Part shown: positions 16,344 to 26,042 of the stretch, in pieces | How the letters are laid out: each line of letters begins with the position of its first letter | Position numbering within the stretch: the first letter of the stretch is position 1 | Source of the DNA: Bacteroidia bacterium | GTDB taxonomy: Bacteria > Bacteroidota > Bacteroidia > J057 | Assembly (NCBI GenBank): GCA_022760475.1 | Contig: JALEFZ010000004.1 | Location: forward strand, 1-64,000 | Direction of reading: 5' to 3' | DNA: 64,000 nucleotides | Program-made: the position numbers and the translations under genes | Notes under the pieces: model-generated | Seen by the model: only the letters and a program-made list of their open reading frames with translations | What the model was told of the DNA's origin: nothing | Database searches by the model: none

Positions 16344-16727
16344 TTAGAAAGGAAGGTCATCAGCCTCCATGGAATTTCCGTCAATCGCATCATCAAGGAA
16401 GGCAGGAGGGGTAGGGGGAGCATCATTTCCCTGTGCTTCGAATTGCTGAACGGGACTAACACGCCAGGCGTCCAGGCTGTTGAAGTATTTGGTTTCTCCA
16501 TTTGGAGATTGCCAAGACCTTCCGCGCAGGTTGAAGTCAACGCTTACCTCGGATCCTTCTGCTACATTGTCAATCAGGTTGCACTTATCCTGGATCAACT
16601 GGAACAGTACATACTGGGGATACATGGGGTTCCCGTCATTGTATTCGATGACGAACTCCCTCTTTTTAAATGTTTCCTTTATTTGTTGGGTATCGAATTT
16701 CTTGTGTAGTTTTCCTTGAACTGTCAT
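16344..16727 (-). CDS. DUF3127 protein, OB-fold-like single-stranded DNA binding family
   Basis: 127 residues from ATG 16727 (MTVQGKLHKKF); a longer reading to 16772 adds 15 unlikely residues. The pattern GKLHKKF...KKREFVIEY...YPQYVLFQLIQDKCNLIDNVAEGSEVSVDFNLRGRSW...YFNSLDAWRV fits DUF3127, and the acidic tail ending EADDLPF resembles SSB C-terminal tips that bind repair proteins. Proposed role is binding of single-stranded DNA; this is supported by fold pattern and by the neighbouring exonuclease VII genes on the same strand. Function inferred, not proven. Confidence 0.82.
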   Translation of the reverse strand: MTVQGKLHKKFDTQQIKETFKKREFVIEYNDGNPMYPQYVLFQLIQDKCNLIDNVAEGSEVSVDFNLRGRSWQSPNGETKYFNSLDAWRVSPVQQFEAQGNDAPPTPPAFLDDAIDGNSMEADDLPF

Positions 16728-16838
16728 GAAATGCTTAGTTGAATAGATTCTTGATTCGTGAGCTGACGTCAAAATTAACGAATAGACTTCACATTCTCGT
16801 ACTCAAAATATAAAATTCCTTCAGCGTCTTTAAGGATC

Positions 16839-17060
16839 TTACTCCTCTGCATCCAGTGGGGATAAATTTCCATTCACAAGCTGCTGAATTGTCATTTCAG
16901 CCCCATCCAAATAGTCTCTACAACCAGATACCAATGCTTTGCCTCTTTTGAAAAGCTCCATCTGCTTGTCAAAGTCTGAAATGCCTCTTTGCATTTTTTC
17001 TAAAATGTCTCGAATCTCCTGAAGGTTATCTTCCAGAGAGAAATCTTTTTCATCACTCAT
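16839..17060 (-). CDS. xseB: Exodeoxyribonuclease VII small subunit
   Basis: 73 residues, normal size. The helical-hairpin pattern is clear: SLEDNLQEIRDILEKMQRGISDFDKQMELFKRGKALVSGCRDYLDGAEMTIQQL. Several XseB subunits coat the coiled coil of XseA to give the processive single-strand exonuclease. The start overlaps the xseA stop by 8 bp, so the two are translationally coupled. Confidence 0.93.
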   Translation of the reverse strand: MSDEKDFSLEDNLQEIRDILEKMQRGISDFDKQMELFKRGKALVSGCRDYLDGAEMTIQQLVNGNLSPLDAEE

Positions 17061-18186
17061 CTTCTATGTCAATTTGATTAATCTTTGCCCTGGTTTTCCC
17101 CTTGGCAAATATGGTTTCTATTTCATCGCCTTCCTTGAGGCTTGTCATGTCCGAAAGGATGATCCCATCCTTCAAGGTAAGTGTATAGCCTTGTTTCAAG
17201 GCCTTTCTAATGTCTAATGCTTCTAACTGTGTATGCAGCAGTTCTACCTCATGCTTCTTTTGCCTAAGTGTTCCCTGTACCCTTTCTGTCAGACGGGATT
17301 CGTAATCATCCAATACCTGTCTTTTGAAATCAATGAAATATTGAAGGCTTCTCTTGAGCTGAACCTCATATTCATTGACGGTATGGAGGATCGAATTAAG
17401 GTCAGGAGCTACAGCTTCTGCAGCGGCCGTAGGGGTGGATGTCCGCAAATCTGCTACAAAATCAACGATGGTAACATCCGTCTCATGGCCTACACCTGTG
17501 ACCACAGGTAGGCTGATATCTGCCAGGGTCCTGGCAACCTCCTCTTCGTTGAAATTCCATAGGTCTTCCATTGATCCACCACCTCTTGCCAGTATGATCA
17601 CATCTGGCGCCAGTTTTTCTGCTTCCCTCAAGCTCTTCTGAATGGAACTGCTTCCCTGAATGCCCTGGACAACAGTTGGGATCAGAATGACTTCACCCCT
17701 GTTGTACCTTCGTTTTAACGTCTGAAGGATATCGCGAACAGCTGCTCCAGTGGCAGAAGTAATCACCACAATTCTATTCGGGATGGTAGGGATATTTTTT
17801 TTTCGTGATGGATCAAAAAGTCCCTCTTGATTTAGTTTCTCTTTTAGCTGAATAAAACGTTGGTAAAGGTCTCCTAGCCCTTGCTTTTTTGCAGCCGTTA
17901 CCATCAACTGGTAATTTCCCCTCGGGGCATAAACAGACATGTTGCCTTTAAGCACGACCTTATCGCCATTTGCCATTTTGGGGGCATATTGAGCATGTCC
18001 CCTAAACATTACACAGCTTAAATTTGCTTCGCTGTCTTTTATGCTAAAATAAACATGTCCCGAACGGTGGTAGGTGATGTTGGACACTTCTCCTGCAACC
18101 TCAACCCCTCTAAGATTGGGGTTGCTTTCCAAAAGGTGCTTGATAAAGTGGGTAACTTCACCTACCGAATAAACTTGTTTTGTCAT
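17053..18186 (-). CDS. xseA: Exodeoxyribonuclease VII large subunit
   Basis: 377 residues. N-terminal OB domain (VGEVTHFIKHLLESNPNLRGVEVAGEVSN, residues 7-36), catalytic core with VVITSATGAAVRDILQTLKRR near 141-161, ARGGGSMEDLWNFNEEEVAR near 201-220 and the GVGHETDVTIVDFVADLRTSTPTAAAE signature near 232-258, then a coiled coil and a short C-terminal beta segment. It cuts single-stranded DNA from both ends, in mismatch and damage repair. It is shorter than the E. coli enzyme, mainly in the coiled-coil region. It starts 8 bp after the upstream T9SS protein gene. Confidence 0.95.
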   Translation of the reverse strand: MTKQVYSVGEVTHFIKHLLESNPNLRGVEVAGEVSNITYHRSGHVYFSIKDSEANLSCVMFRGHAQYAPKMANGDKVVLKGNMSVYAPRGNYQLMVTAAKKQGLGDLYQRFIQLKEKLNQEGLFDPSRKKNIPTIPNRIVVITSATGAAVRDILQTLKRRYNRGEVILIPTVVQGIQGSSSIQKSLREAEKLAPDVIILARGGGSMEDLWNFNEEEVARTLADISLPVVTGVGHETDVTIVDFVADLRTSTPTAAAEAVAPDLNSILHTVNEYEVQLKRSLQYFIDFKRQVLDDYESRLTERVQGTLRQKKHEVELLHTQLEALDIRKALKQGYTLTLKDGIILSDMTSLKEGDEIETIFAKGKTRAKINQIDIEDE

Positions 18187-18193
18187 TATTTCT

Positions 18194-18910
18194 TTAGTCT
18201 CCCAAAATCAACTTTTCCCTTCTGACCTCCTTGCCATCCAGCTTAAGAACCAATATATAAAGTCCTCTTGAAAGATTCTTGACAGAGATGGATTCTGTTT
18301 GGAATGAGTTGATATTTTTATTTAAGACTGCAGATCCTTTAAGGTCAAGGATGTCGATCTCTGCCTTTTTTACTGCTTGATCCAGCTTTAAGTCCAAAAA
18401 TAATAGATCACTGGCTGGATTGGGAGCAATCTGGAAACTTCCTTTGAATGCATTATTATTTACCGAAGCTGCCACGCCCCCCGTTACATTATAATAAAAA
18501 GTTCGCTCCAACTCACCAAGGCTCGTATCGGCTGAAAAGAATCTCATTGTGACAGAGCTTTTCCCATTAAAACCATCAGGAACGAAGGTGACGTACTGAA
18601 ATCTTGTGGTATCGCCAGGAGGGATTAAAATGGGATCATCTGAAAGATCCTGGGTGGTATCATAACACAAATCCCAGCAAAAGAAAGTTGTATGACCAGG
18701 AGACATGCGGTTGGCCACACGTTCAGCACTCAGAGAAATGGTATCACTCGATATATTTTCGATGCCGAAGAACTCAGTATGGTCAAAAACAGATGGGGCA
18801 TCCAATTCTATGGTGTCAGGCCCTGCGGAAACGAATTGGAAACTTTGGGCATTGACTGAAACAGAAAAGAAAAACAGGCTAAAGATTAAAAGTAATTTTT
18901 GTCCATGCAT
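18194..18910 (-). CDS. Secreted protein with T9SS type A sorting domain
   Basis: 238 residues. Signal peptide to about residue 21 (SVSVNAQ), one immunoglobulin-like beta domain (about 25-140, with a Cys pair around FFCWDLCYD), then a C-terminal T9SS sorting domain: FQIAPNPASDLLFLDLKLD ... VKKAEIDILDLKGSAVL ... NLSRGLYILVLKLDGKEVRREKLILGD. The sorting domain should route it through the type IX machinery to the cell surface or medium. The cargo part is not recognised. It sits directly before xseA, perhaps by chance. Confidence 0.82.
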   Translation of the reverse strand: MHGQKLLLIFSLFFFSVSVNAQSFQFVSAGPDTIELDAPSVFDHTEFFGIENISSDTISLSAERVANRMSPGHTTFFCWDLCYDTTQDLSDDPILIPPGDTTRFQYVTFVPDGFNGKSSVTMRFFSADTSLGELERTFYYNVTGGVAASVNNNAFKGSFQIAPNPASDLLFLDLKLDQAVKKAEIDILDLKGSAVLNKNINSFQTESISVKNLSRGLYILVLKLDGKEVRREKLILGD

Positions 18911-19154
18911 GGCAATTAAATTTGTTCGTTTGTATAGGTAAAGTATATAGTGAATTGTATTTACTGAAAAAAGAGATTTTGGTATTTTTAAAGCAAATGT
19001 CAGGAAGTTACTATTTTGAGATTTTGATTGATACTATTTAAAGCCGACCTCCATTGGGTAGAAAATGAATCCATGACCAATAGGTCTACATTTCATCCAA
19101 AGCAAAAGGGAGGTAAATAGTTTTCCTGATCATTTAACATCTAAACACAGAATT

Positions 19155-19655
19155 ATGAATCTTTCTATTAAAATAATTTTCCTATCCCTATTGTTTTTGG
19201 CTGGTACGCTCCAAGCACAGAATGCCTTACCAGCAAAGACTATTAAAGACTTGAAGGGAAAATCTGTTAAGGCTTCAGAATTAAAGAATGAAAGTGGTCC
19301 TATGATAATCAGTTTTTGGGCAACCTGGTGCAAGCCTTGCCTGAAAGAATTGAATGCCATTGCGGATGTTTACGATGATTGGAAAGATGAAACGGGGGTA
19401 AAACTGGTTGCGATCTCAATTGATGATGCCCGAGCAGCTCATAAATTGCCTTCATTTGTAAATGGCCAAGACTGGGATTATGAAGTATATTTGGATGAGA
19501 ATGGAGATTTGAAGAGGGCCATGAATGTAGTCAATGTGCCACATACATTCCTTCTGAATGAGAAGGGAGAGATCGTTTATCAACGAACCATTTATGCTCC
19601 CGGAGATGAGGAATTACTCTATGAGAAGATTCAAAAACTCAAAAAAGGCGAGTAA
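19155..19655 (+). CDS. Exported TlpA-like thioredoxin-fold protein
   Basis: 166 residues, signal peptide (about 1-21, LAGTLQA) then a TlpA/ResA-type thioredoxin fold. Active-site motif WCKPC with C59 and C62 in MIISFWATWCKPCLKELNAI; cis-proline in NVPHTFLLNEKGEIVY. Such proteins handle disulfide exchange in the periplasm. The CxxC with Lys-Pro is common in reducing TlpA relatives. Monocistronic as far as can be seen; 190 bp to the next gene with nothing recognisable in it. Confidence 0.88.
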   Translation: MNLSIKIIFLSLLFLAGTLQAQNALPAKTIKDLKGKSVKASELKNESGPMIISFWATWCKPCLKELNAIADVYDDWKDETGVKLVAISIDDARAAHKLPSFVNGQDWDYEVYLDENGDLKRAMNVVNVPHTFLLNEKGEIVYQRTIYAPGDEELLYEKIQKLKKGE

Positions 19656-19847
19656 AAGTTGCTAATTTCAAGGAATTATGTTTTAAGACATAAGGCAATC
19701 ATGCTTAGATTAACGGCACTCATTTTCTGACTAAATTCATAAGCCTCCTTTATATAAAGCGTTGGTCTTTATGTTGAAAGTTTTATTTCCCAGATGAATG
19801 AGATAAATTTTCGTACATAATCGCAACGTACATTAAGTCATCGCACA

Positions 19848-21506
19848 ATGAAATTATTGGTTAACTCGGCTATTCTGTTACTCGGATTCGCTTTTATTTT
19901 CGGCGGATCTCTGGATGCTCAAAACCAGAAAGAGGTAACAGTAAACATCACCATCGAATCGGATGGATATAAGACAAGAATTGATACTACCTTCATCGTA
20001 GATCGAGAATCTGATGCAGACAGGGTAATTGACGCCCTGATCAAATCTCGCTACAGCGATCAACAGAAGATGGAAAAGGTTGTCATCATTAAGGATGCGA
20101 AAAATAACGATGCTGTTCTGCATGGTAAAGTAGCCCCTCGCAAAAAGAGCAAGGCTATGATGGGGGTTTACCTCGAAACCAATTCTCGTGGAGAAGGAGT
20201 CAGGATCACTTCGGTAACCCGTGGAGGCGCTGCTGAAGCAGCTGGGCTTCGCAGGGGAGACCTTATCCTTGAGATCGACGGAAAAAGGCTGGGTAGCTAC
20301 CACGATCTTGTCAAAACCAAAGAGGCTTACGAGCCAGGAGATGAGATGCGAGTTATCTTCCTAAGAGATGGAGACAGATTTAGCACGGAATTGACCCTTA
20401 AGGGGGAAACCAGTCCACATATTACATTCGAGAAGAAACAAAATACTTCCTCCCAATCACGCAAAGCATTCCTTGGAGTCTATACCGATGAGCTAAGTGC
20501 AGATCAGGCACGTAGACTTGGACTGACTTCTCAACAAGGGATTTACCTTGAAGGCATTGTGCCTTACAGTGGAGCTGCGAGAGGCGGTTTGAAAAAGGGC
20601 GATGTGATAGTATCTATTGATGGTCGTCCACTGGATGCTTCCTGGGAGCTTGGAGATGCATTGGGTGAAAACAGACCCGGTGATCAAATCAACATCTCTT
20701 TTATCCGTGATGGAAGATACCAGAATACCCTGGTTACCCTTACTGATAAAGAGACAGTTAACAACCGTAAACCAAAGAAAGTAAAAGTTAAGACCCAAAA
20801 GGCTTTCCTGGGTGTTCATTTGGAGAATGAGTCAGGTGGAGGGGTAAGAATCACCGGAATCGTAGATAATTCCGCTGCTGAGGCTGCTGGCCTTCGTCGT
20901 GGAGACATCATCCTGAGCATGGGAAGGTATACTACAGAGACTTACGGAGACCTGTCCAAGGCCATGACCAAGTTTACTCCCAATGAGCGCGTAAGAATCA
21001 TCTTCGATAGAGACGGTAGAACCAGAAGTACTTCAGTTACAATGGGTAGCAAGACTGTAGAAAAGTGGGTGGAAGTACCAGCAGAAGAAGACATGGATGA
21101 AGACTTCGACGAAGATTTTGACCTTAGCCCAAGAAGGGAGCGTGATACAGAGAGAGAGTTGCGTAGAGAATTAGAAGAATTGGTAAGAAACTCAAGTGAT
21201 AGGAGAAAGGCAGAAAGACTTGTGCGATTTATGAATGAGCCTAGCCTTGAAATGGATCTTTTCCAGTTCTATCCCAACCCAAACAATGGCCGCTTTACAT
21301 TGAGATTCCGCCCAGAGGATAGAGGAGACCTTCAAATCAGAATTTACAACCTTCAGGGTAAAGAAGTTTATCTAGAGTACATTCAGGACTTCAGAGGTGA
21401 GTACAACAAGGAGATCAATATTTCCAAAAATGCTCCTCGTGGGACTTATTTCCTTCAGTTGACTCAAGGTGATAGGGGCATGGTAAAAAGAATAGTTGTG
21501 AAATAA
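19848..21506 (+). CDS. Triple-PDZ T9SS-secreted protein
   Basis: 552 residues, signal peptide (1-24). Three PDZ domains at about 103-190, 205-300 and 318-405; each has the carboxylate-binding and GLRRGD(L/I)ILxxxG core (EAAGLRRGDLILEIDGK, ARGGLKKGDVIVSIDGR, EAAGLRRGDIILSMGRY). An acidic then Arg-rich linker (about 420-470) leads to a T9SS type A sorting domain (FYPNPNNGRFTLRF to RGTYFLQLTQGDRGMVKRIVVK). There is no protease domain, unlike DegP/CtpA, so it is probably a surface scaffold or peptide-binding protein. Confidence 0.88.
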   Translation: MKLLVNSAILLLGFAFIFGGSLDAQNQKEVTVNITIESDGYKTRIDTTFIVDRESDADRVIDALIKSRYSDQQKMEKVVIIKDAKNNDAVLHGKVAPRKKSKAMMGVYLETNSRGEGVRITSVTRGGAAEAAGLRRGDLILEIDGKRLGSYHDLVKTKEAYEPGDEMRVIFLRDGDRFSTELTLKGETSPHITFEKKQNTSSQSRKAFLGVYTDELSADQARRLGLTSQQGIYLEGIVPYSGAARGGLKKGDVIVSIDGRPLDASWELGDALGENRPGDQINISFIRDGRYQNTLVTLTDKETVNNRKPKKVKVKTQKAFLGVHLENESGGGVRITGIVDNSAAEAAGLRRGDIILSMGRYTTETYGDLSKAMTKFTPNERVRIIFDRDGRTRSTSVTMGSKTVEKWVEVPAEEDMDEDFDEDFDLSPRRERDTERELRRELEELVRNSSDRRKAERLVRFMNEPSLEMDLFQFYPNPNNGRFTLRFRPEDRGDLQIRIYNLQGKEVYLEYIQDFRGEYNKEINISKNAPRGTYFLQLTQGDRGMVKRIVVK

Positions 21507-21534
21507 GTTTATAGTGATAAGAATTTTTCTCATG

Positions 21535-21562
21535 GCCAGCCCGATTCGGGCTGGCTTTTTCT
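21535..21562 (+). terminator. Terminator of the triple-PDZ gene
   Basis: GCCAGCCCG (21535-21543) and CGGGCTGGC (21547-21555) pair perfectly around ATT and are followed by a T-rich tract (TTTTTCTTTTT), 29 bp after the stop codon. Confidence 0.9.
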
Positions 21563-21722
21563 TTTTGAGAAATTAACTTAAGAAACCGTAGGTGAAGGGG
21601 TTTTGAAGGAGTTGAGATGGTTGCTTGAAAAATATTTGAGGATCATTAAACCATAGGTGGTATTTTGAGTCAAAGAAACGATTGGCTTTCTCATGACCAT
21701 TTCAAACTAACCAGCTACTAAT

Positions 21723-23339
21723 ATGGCCACTTTAGCTAAAAGGACGGGCGTCCTTGGAAGAAGGTTGGCAGCCCACCTGCTCAGGAGGGCGACCTACACA
21801 CCTACAAAGGCTCAAATAGAAGCCTTTTCTCTGATGACTGCTGAGGAGGCGTTCAACGCCCTGATGCAAGTTGACCCTCCTTCTATTCCAGAACCTATAG
21901 ATCCTCTTACGGGAGTACCCTGGATTGATTCAGGTTTAAATCCTGTAAGTACTACTTCGGCACTTAGGCGCTATGTCTCAATCTGGTGGCTGGATGAAGC
22001 CAGGCAGGACAACAGCCTTTTATCAAAAATGTCCTTTTTCCTTCACACGGTCTTTGTGGCAGCTATCGAAGGCCTCTCCGAGCGTGTGTATGACCATATC
22101 AGGCTGCTAAGGTTCTATGCCCTGGGCAATTTCAAGAGCTTTGCACTTAGGATGACCATGGACAACATGATGTTGGGTTTTTTGGATAACACTTTAAACA
22201 ACAAGGGGAATCCAAATGAGAACTATGCCAGGGAATTTCTGGAACTCTTCACAATCGGTAAGGGAGAACAAGTGGGAGCCGGAGATTATACCAATTACAC
22301 AGAAGATGATGTAGTGCAGGCAGCAAGGGTACTGACAGGCATAAAAACCAGTTTGAGAGGGACGGTAATAGATCCTGAGTCAGGAGTTCCCCTTGGCCGG
22401 ATTGCGTTTAATCAACATGATACTGCTAATAAGTCATTCAGCCACAGATTTGATAGCCAGACCATCGTTGGAGCTAGCAATTCAAATGATGTAATCAGGG
22501 AGCTGCAGGATTTCATTGACATGATTTATGCGAAGGAAGAAACCGCAAAGAATTTTGTCAGGAAACTTTACCGCTTTTTTGTAGGCCGTAAGATTGACGC
22601 TCAAATAGAAAACGATGTAATCACTCCTCTGGCAAGCACTTTCTTTAATGGTGGCTACGAAATTGAGCCTCTTTTAAGGGAATTGTTCACCAGTACCCAT
22701 TTCTACGATGAGGATGATTCTGACAGTACAGATGAAATCATCGGAAATATGATAAAGGGGCCTTTGGAACTATTCCTGGGAGGAATGTCCTTTTTCGATG
22801 TGAAGGTTCCCGATCCTGCGGTTGACGCAAATGCTCATTATAGAATTTTCTACAGTTTCAGCATTACAAATGTATTTTTTGCCCAGGCAGGTTTCTTATT
22901 ATTTGCTCCGCAAGTGGTAGCAGGCTATCCTGCCTATTATCAAGCACCCTCCTATCATAGGAACTGGTTCAGTTCCAGTACAATCATCGCTAGGTACAAA
23001 TTAGGTGAGATTTTGACCTCTGGAAACAGGGTATTGGCTGGTGGAAGAACAGGAGATGTGAAAATAGACATAGCAGAGTGGACTAAGAATAACATCAGTG
23101 CTCCTGATGATGCAAATATCCTGATAAAAGAATTTTTGGATTTTCTGATTCCTGAGACCAGCAGCCGAGACCGTTTTAAATACTACCTGGAGGATATTTT
23201 CCTGGCAGACCAAACCCTGGCAGATTGGGCTTATGAGTGGGGTAACTTCGTCTTGACAGACGATGATACAGAAGTTCAAATCCCTTTGAATAACCTTGTG
23301 GTAGCTATCATGTATTCACCCGAATACCAACTGTTCTAA
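21723..23339 (+). CDS. DUF1800 family protein
   Basis: 538 residues. Typical DUF1800 features: AAHLLRRATYTPTKAQIEAF at the start, LDNTLNNKGNPNENYAREFLELFTIG (about 156-181) and FVRKLYRFFVGRKID (about 280-294). No clear signal peptide at the annotated start. It is followed after 20 bp by a DUF1501 gene; the two families almost always occur as a pair in Bacteroidota, Planctomycetota and Proteobacteria and are thought to act together outside the cytoplasm, in an unknown process. Confidence 0.9.
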   Translation: MATLAKRTGVLGRRLAAHLLRRATYTPTKAQIEAFSLMTAEEAFNALMQVDPPSIPEPIDPLTGVPWIDSGLNPVSTTSALRRYVSIWWLDEARQDNSLLSKMSFFLHTVFVAAIEGLSERVYDHIRLLRFYALGNFKSFALRMTMDNMMLGFLDNTLNNKGNPNENYAREFLELFTIGKGEQVGAGDYTNYTEDDVVQAARVLTGIKTSLRGTVIDPESGVPLGRIAFNQHDTANKSFSHRFDSQTIVGASNSNDVIRELQDFIDMIYAKEETAKNFVRKLYRFFVGRKIDAQIENDVITPLASTFFNGGYEIEPLLRELFTSTHFYDEDDSDSTDEIIGNMIKGPLELFLGGMSFFDVKVPDPAVDANAHYRIFYSFSITNVFFAQAGFLLFAPQVVAGYPAYYQAPSYHRNWFSSSTIIARYKLGEILTSGNRVLAGGRTGDVKIDIAEWTKNNISAPDDANILIKEFLDFLIPETSSRDRFKYYLEDIFLADQTLADWAYEWGNFVLTDDDTEVQIPLNNLVVAIMYSPEYQLF

Positions 23340-23359
23340 ACTCTTTCAAATCAAAGAAA

Positions 23360-25021
23360 ATGAAAAGAAGAAATTTTTTGAAATTGGGTGGAGCCGCGGT
23401 AGCTAGCCCTTTTGTCCTGAATGGTTTGCCTTTGCAAGCTTTTAGTACACACAACCTCGCCAATGCCATGAACTGTAGCGAGGTAAATGAGCGTGCATTG
23501 GTACTGGTACAATTGAGAGGAGGAAATGATGGGTTGAATACCATTATACCGATTGGTCAATATTCCCAATATCAGGCCTTAAGGCCCAATCTGCATATCG
23601 CAAATGCCGGAGCCAATTCCTATATAGATCTGGACCTTACCATGCCTATGGCTGATCGTGTAGGCCTTCACCCCAATATGCAGGCTGTTAAGGATATGTA
23701 TGACGATGGACTTGTTTCGATTGTTCAGTCTGTGGCCTATGTAGATCAGAACCTTTCTCATTTTAAATCCACAGACTTGTGGTTGTCAGGGGGAGATGGT
23801 ACACCTCCGAATTTCAATAAGCAAACCGGATGGATGGCGCGCTACCTGGATCATACCTATCCTGGTGTTGCCGGAAATCCCCAACCCTATATGCCAGATC
23901 CCCTTGGGATTCAATTGGGCGATCCCAAGCCGTCTTTGGGATTCCACACGGATCATGAGCATGGGGCAGGGATCAACCTGAGTGGACAGGACCCTTCAGG
24001 CTTCTACAGCCTTATTTCGGAGATCGGTGGACCACCGGTATCACCTGTGCCCAATTCTGAATATGGATCTGAACTGGATTTCATCATGAACATGGAGGCC
24101 AGCATCAGCAAATATGCCCAAAGGATCACCGAGGTTTTCGACAATGGAACGAATATGGGTACCTACCCCAACCATGACCTTGCGGATCAATTGAAAACAG
24201 TTGCAAGACTTATCAATGGAGGATGTAAAACGAAGATTTACCTGGTCAAAATTGGGGGTTTTGATACCCATGTGAATCAGGTATTAAACACTGCTTCGCA
24301 CGAAGGCTTCCATGCCGATCTTTTACTGGAACTCTCAGAATCCATCAAGGCATTTTTAGAAGACCTTAAGCTGATGCAGCTTGACAATAAAGTCTTGACA
24401 GCTACCTTCTCCGAGTTTGGGCGTAAGCCTGTTGAAAATGGTAGCCTAGGTACTGACCACGGGAGCCTTGCCCCTATGATGATATTTGGAAAAGCAGTCA
24501 TTCCAGGTGTAGTGGGTACAAATCCTGATTTTACAGGCATTCAGAATGAGCATTTCAGTAGTTTCCAATATGACTACCGACAGGTATTTACCACCCTCGT
24601 ACAGGATTGGCTGGGTGCTTCTGATGATGCGATTGAAGCTACAGAAATGAAGGAGTTTTTACCCAATAAACTTAGTATCGTAGATGCAGATCATTATGTA
24701 GATCCAGCTTGTCATATCAATCAAATTACAGGGAACGTAACCAGTTTAGAAGAAGAAAACTTTGACCCACAGGTGAAGCTATTCCCAAATCCAGCAGCTG
24801 ATGAGTTCCACATTAGTTTCCAGACCAACAAGGCTGAGCAAGTGAATGTGAAAATGTTTGATTTGCAAGGGAAGAGTATCCTGGTAAGACACCATCAGGC
24901 ATGGGCTGGGGTGAACCAGGTAGACATCGAAATCCCTCAGGTGGTAGAAGGATATTATGTGGTAAAACTGATCGGAGAGGGTGGGGCAGAGATCTTGTCC
25001 GAAAAGCTGTTGGTAAGATGA
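23360..25021 (+). CDS. DUF1501 protein with Tat-like leader and T9SS sorting domain
   Basis: 553 residues. The N-terminus MKRRNFLKLGGAAVASPFVL is a twin-arginine-type leader (RRNFLK). The DUF1501 (sulfatase/alkaline-phosphatase-like) domain covers about 45-440: VLVQLRGGNDGLNTIIPIGQY, QSVAYVDQNLSHFKSTDLW, KIGGFDTHVNQ and FSEFGRKPVENGSLGTDHGSLAPM, the last two being the conserved putative metal-site loops. The C-terminal 80 residues are a T9SS type A sorting domain (LFPNPAADEFHISFQ to VVEGYYVVKLIGEGG). Operonic with DUF1800 (20-bp gap). Confidence 0.9.
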   Translation: MKRRNFLKLGGAAVASPFVLNGLPLQAFSTHNLANAMNCSEVNERALVLVQLRGGNDGLNTIIPIGQYSQYQALRPNLHIANAGANSYIDLDLTMPMADRVGLHPNMQAVKDMYDDGLVSIVQSVAYVDQNLSHFKSTDLWLSGGDGTPPNFNKQTGWMARYLDHTYPGVAGNPQPYMPDPLGIQLGDPKPSLGFHTDHEHGAGINLSGQDPSGFYSLISEIGGPPVSPVPNSEYGSELDFIMNMEASISKYAQRITEVFDNGTNMGTYPNHDLADQLKTVARLINGGCKTKIYLVKIGGFDTHVNQVLNTASHEGFHADLLLELSESIKAFLEDLKLMQLDNKVLTATFSEFGRKPVENGSLGTDHGSLAPMMIFGKAVIPGVVGTNPDFTGIQNEHFSSFQYDYRQVFTTLVQDWLGASDDAIEATEMKEFLPNKLSIVDADHYVDPACHINQITGNVTSLEEENFDPQVKLFPNPAADEFHISFQTNKAEQVNVKMFDLQGKSILVRHHQAWAGVNQVDIEIPQVVEGYYVVKLIGEGGAEILSEKLLVR

Positions 25022-25048
25022 TGTAATAGTGTAATTGAATGGAAATAA

Positions 25049-25077
25049 AAAGGGCTGGATACAATCTCCAGCCCTTT
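25049..25077. terminator. Bidirectional terminator between DUF1501 and the hydroxyacyl-CoA dehydrogenase
   Basis: AAAGGGCTGGA (25049-25059) and TCCAGCCCTTT (25067-25077) form a perfect 11-bp stem with a 7-nt loop between convergent genes; the A/T ends serve both strands. Confidence 0.85.
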
Positions 25078-25094
25078 CCATCTTTATGTCCAAA

Positions 25095-25958
25095 TTATTT
25101 GCTATAATCGTAGAAGCCTTTACCTGTTTTTCTGCCTAGGTGTCCAGCCATGACCATGTTTTTCAATAGGGGGCAGGGAGCATACTTTGGATTGCCGAAT
25201 CCATCGTGAAGAACTTCAAGTATAGCCAGGCATACATCCAGCCCAATAAAATCTGCCAATGTAAGCGGCCCCATGGGATGTGCCATTCCCAATTTCATGA
25301 TAGAGTCGATTTCTTCTACACCCGCTACACCTTCATAATAGGTATAAATCGCCTCATTGATCATAGGCATAAGGATGCGGTTGGCAACGAAACCCGGATA
25401 ATCATTGGCTGGTACAGGGATCTTGCCTATATCCTTTGAAAGCTCCATGATGTCATTTTTTACTTCATCTGTGGTGTCATATCCAGATATTACCTCGACC
25501 AGTTTCATGACTGGGACAGGGTTCATGAAGTGCATTCCGATCACTTTTTCACTTCTACCGGTAGCAGAAGCAATTTGGGTGATGGAAATGGAAGAAGTAT
25601 TGGAGGCGAGAATTGCCCTTTCAGGAGCAGACTCATCGATTTGAGTAAAAATCTTAAGTTTGAGGTCTACATTTTCCGTAGCAGCTTCTACCACAATATC
25701 TCTATCGCTTACTCCTTCAGAGATTTGCGTATAAGTTTTGATTCTACCCAAGGAGGCAGCTTTATCCGCTTCTGTTATCAGCTCCTTTTTGATTTGGCGA
25801 TCCATGTTTTTGTTGATGGTTGCCAAGCCTTTTTCAAGGGCTTTTTCCGAGATGTCAATTAGGTTTACTTCGTAGCCACTCTGAGCGAATACGTGGGCGA
25901 TGCCATTTCCCATGGTCCCGGCACCAATTACAGCAACTTTTTGAAAGCGTTGTATCAT
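25095..25958 (-). CDS. 3-hydroxybutyryl-CoA dehydrogenase
   Basis: 287 residues, standard length. NAD-binding Rossmann start [28 protein letters not shown] (8-35), catalytic-site segments [15 protein letters not shown] and [17 protein letters not shown] (with the catalytic His, about residue 142), and the C-terminal domain with [24 protein letters not shown] and [23 protein letters not shown]. It oxidises (S)-3-hydroxyacyl-CoA, mostly short chain, in butanoate or fatty-acid metabolism. Stand-alone gene. PaaH/Hbd-type, which one is not decidable here. Confidence 0.93.
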   Translation of the reverse strand: MIQRFQKVAVIGAGTMGNGIAHVFAQSGYEVNLIDISEKALEKGLATINKNMDRQIKKELITEADKAASLGRIKTYTQISEGVSDRDIVVEAATENVDLKLKIFTQIDESAPERAILASNTSSISITQIASATGRSEKVIGMHFMNPVPVMKLVEVISGYDTTDEVKNDIMELSKDIGKIPVPANDYPGFVANRILMPMINEAIYTYYEGVAGVEEIDSIMKLGMAHPMGPLTLADFIGLDVCLAILEVLHDGFGNPKYAPCPLLKNMVMAGHLGRKTGKGFYDYSK

Positions 25959-26042
25959 AAATTGTAGTTAGTATTAATTTGAATAAGGAGTATTCTTCCT
26001 TTGATTTAGCAATGCGAATTAACGAATTGAAGCAAAATTTCC

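Noticed and set aside
16325-16540. Minus-strand ORF inside the DUF3127 gene
   Set aside because: Out-of-frame shadow of a gene with clear family pattern.
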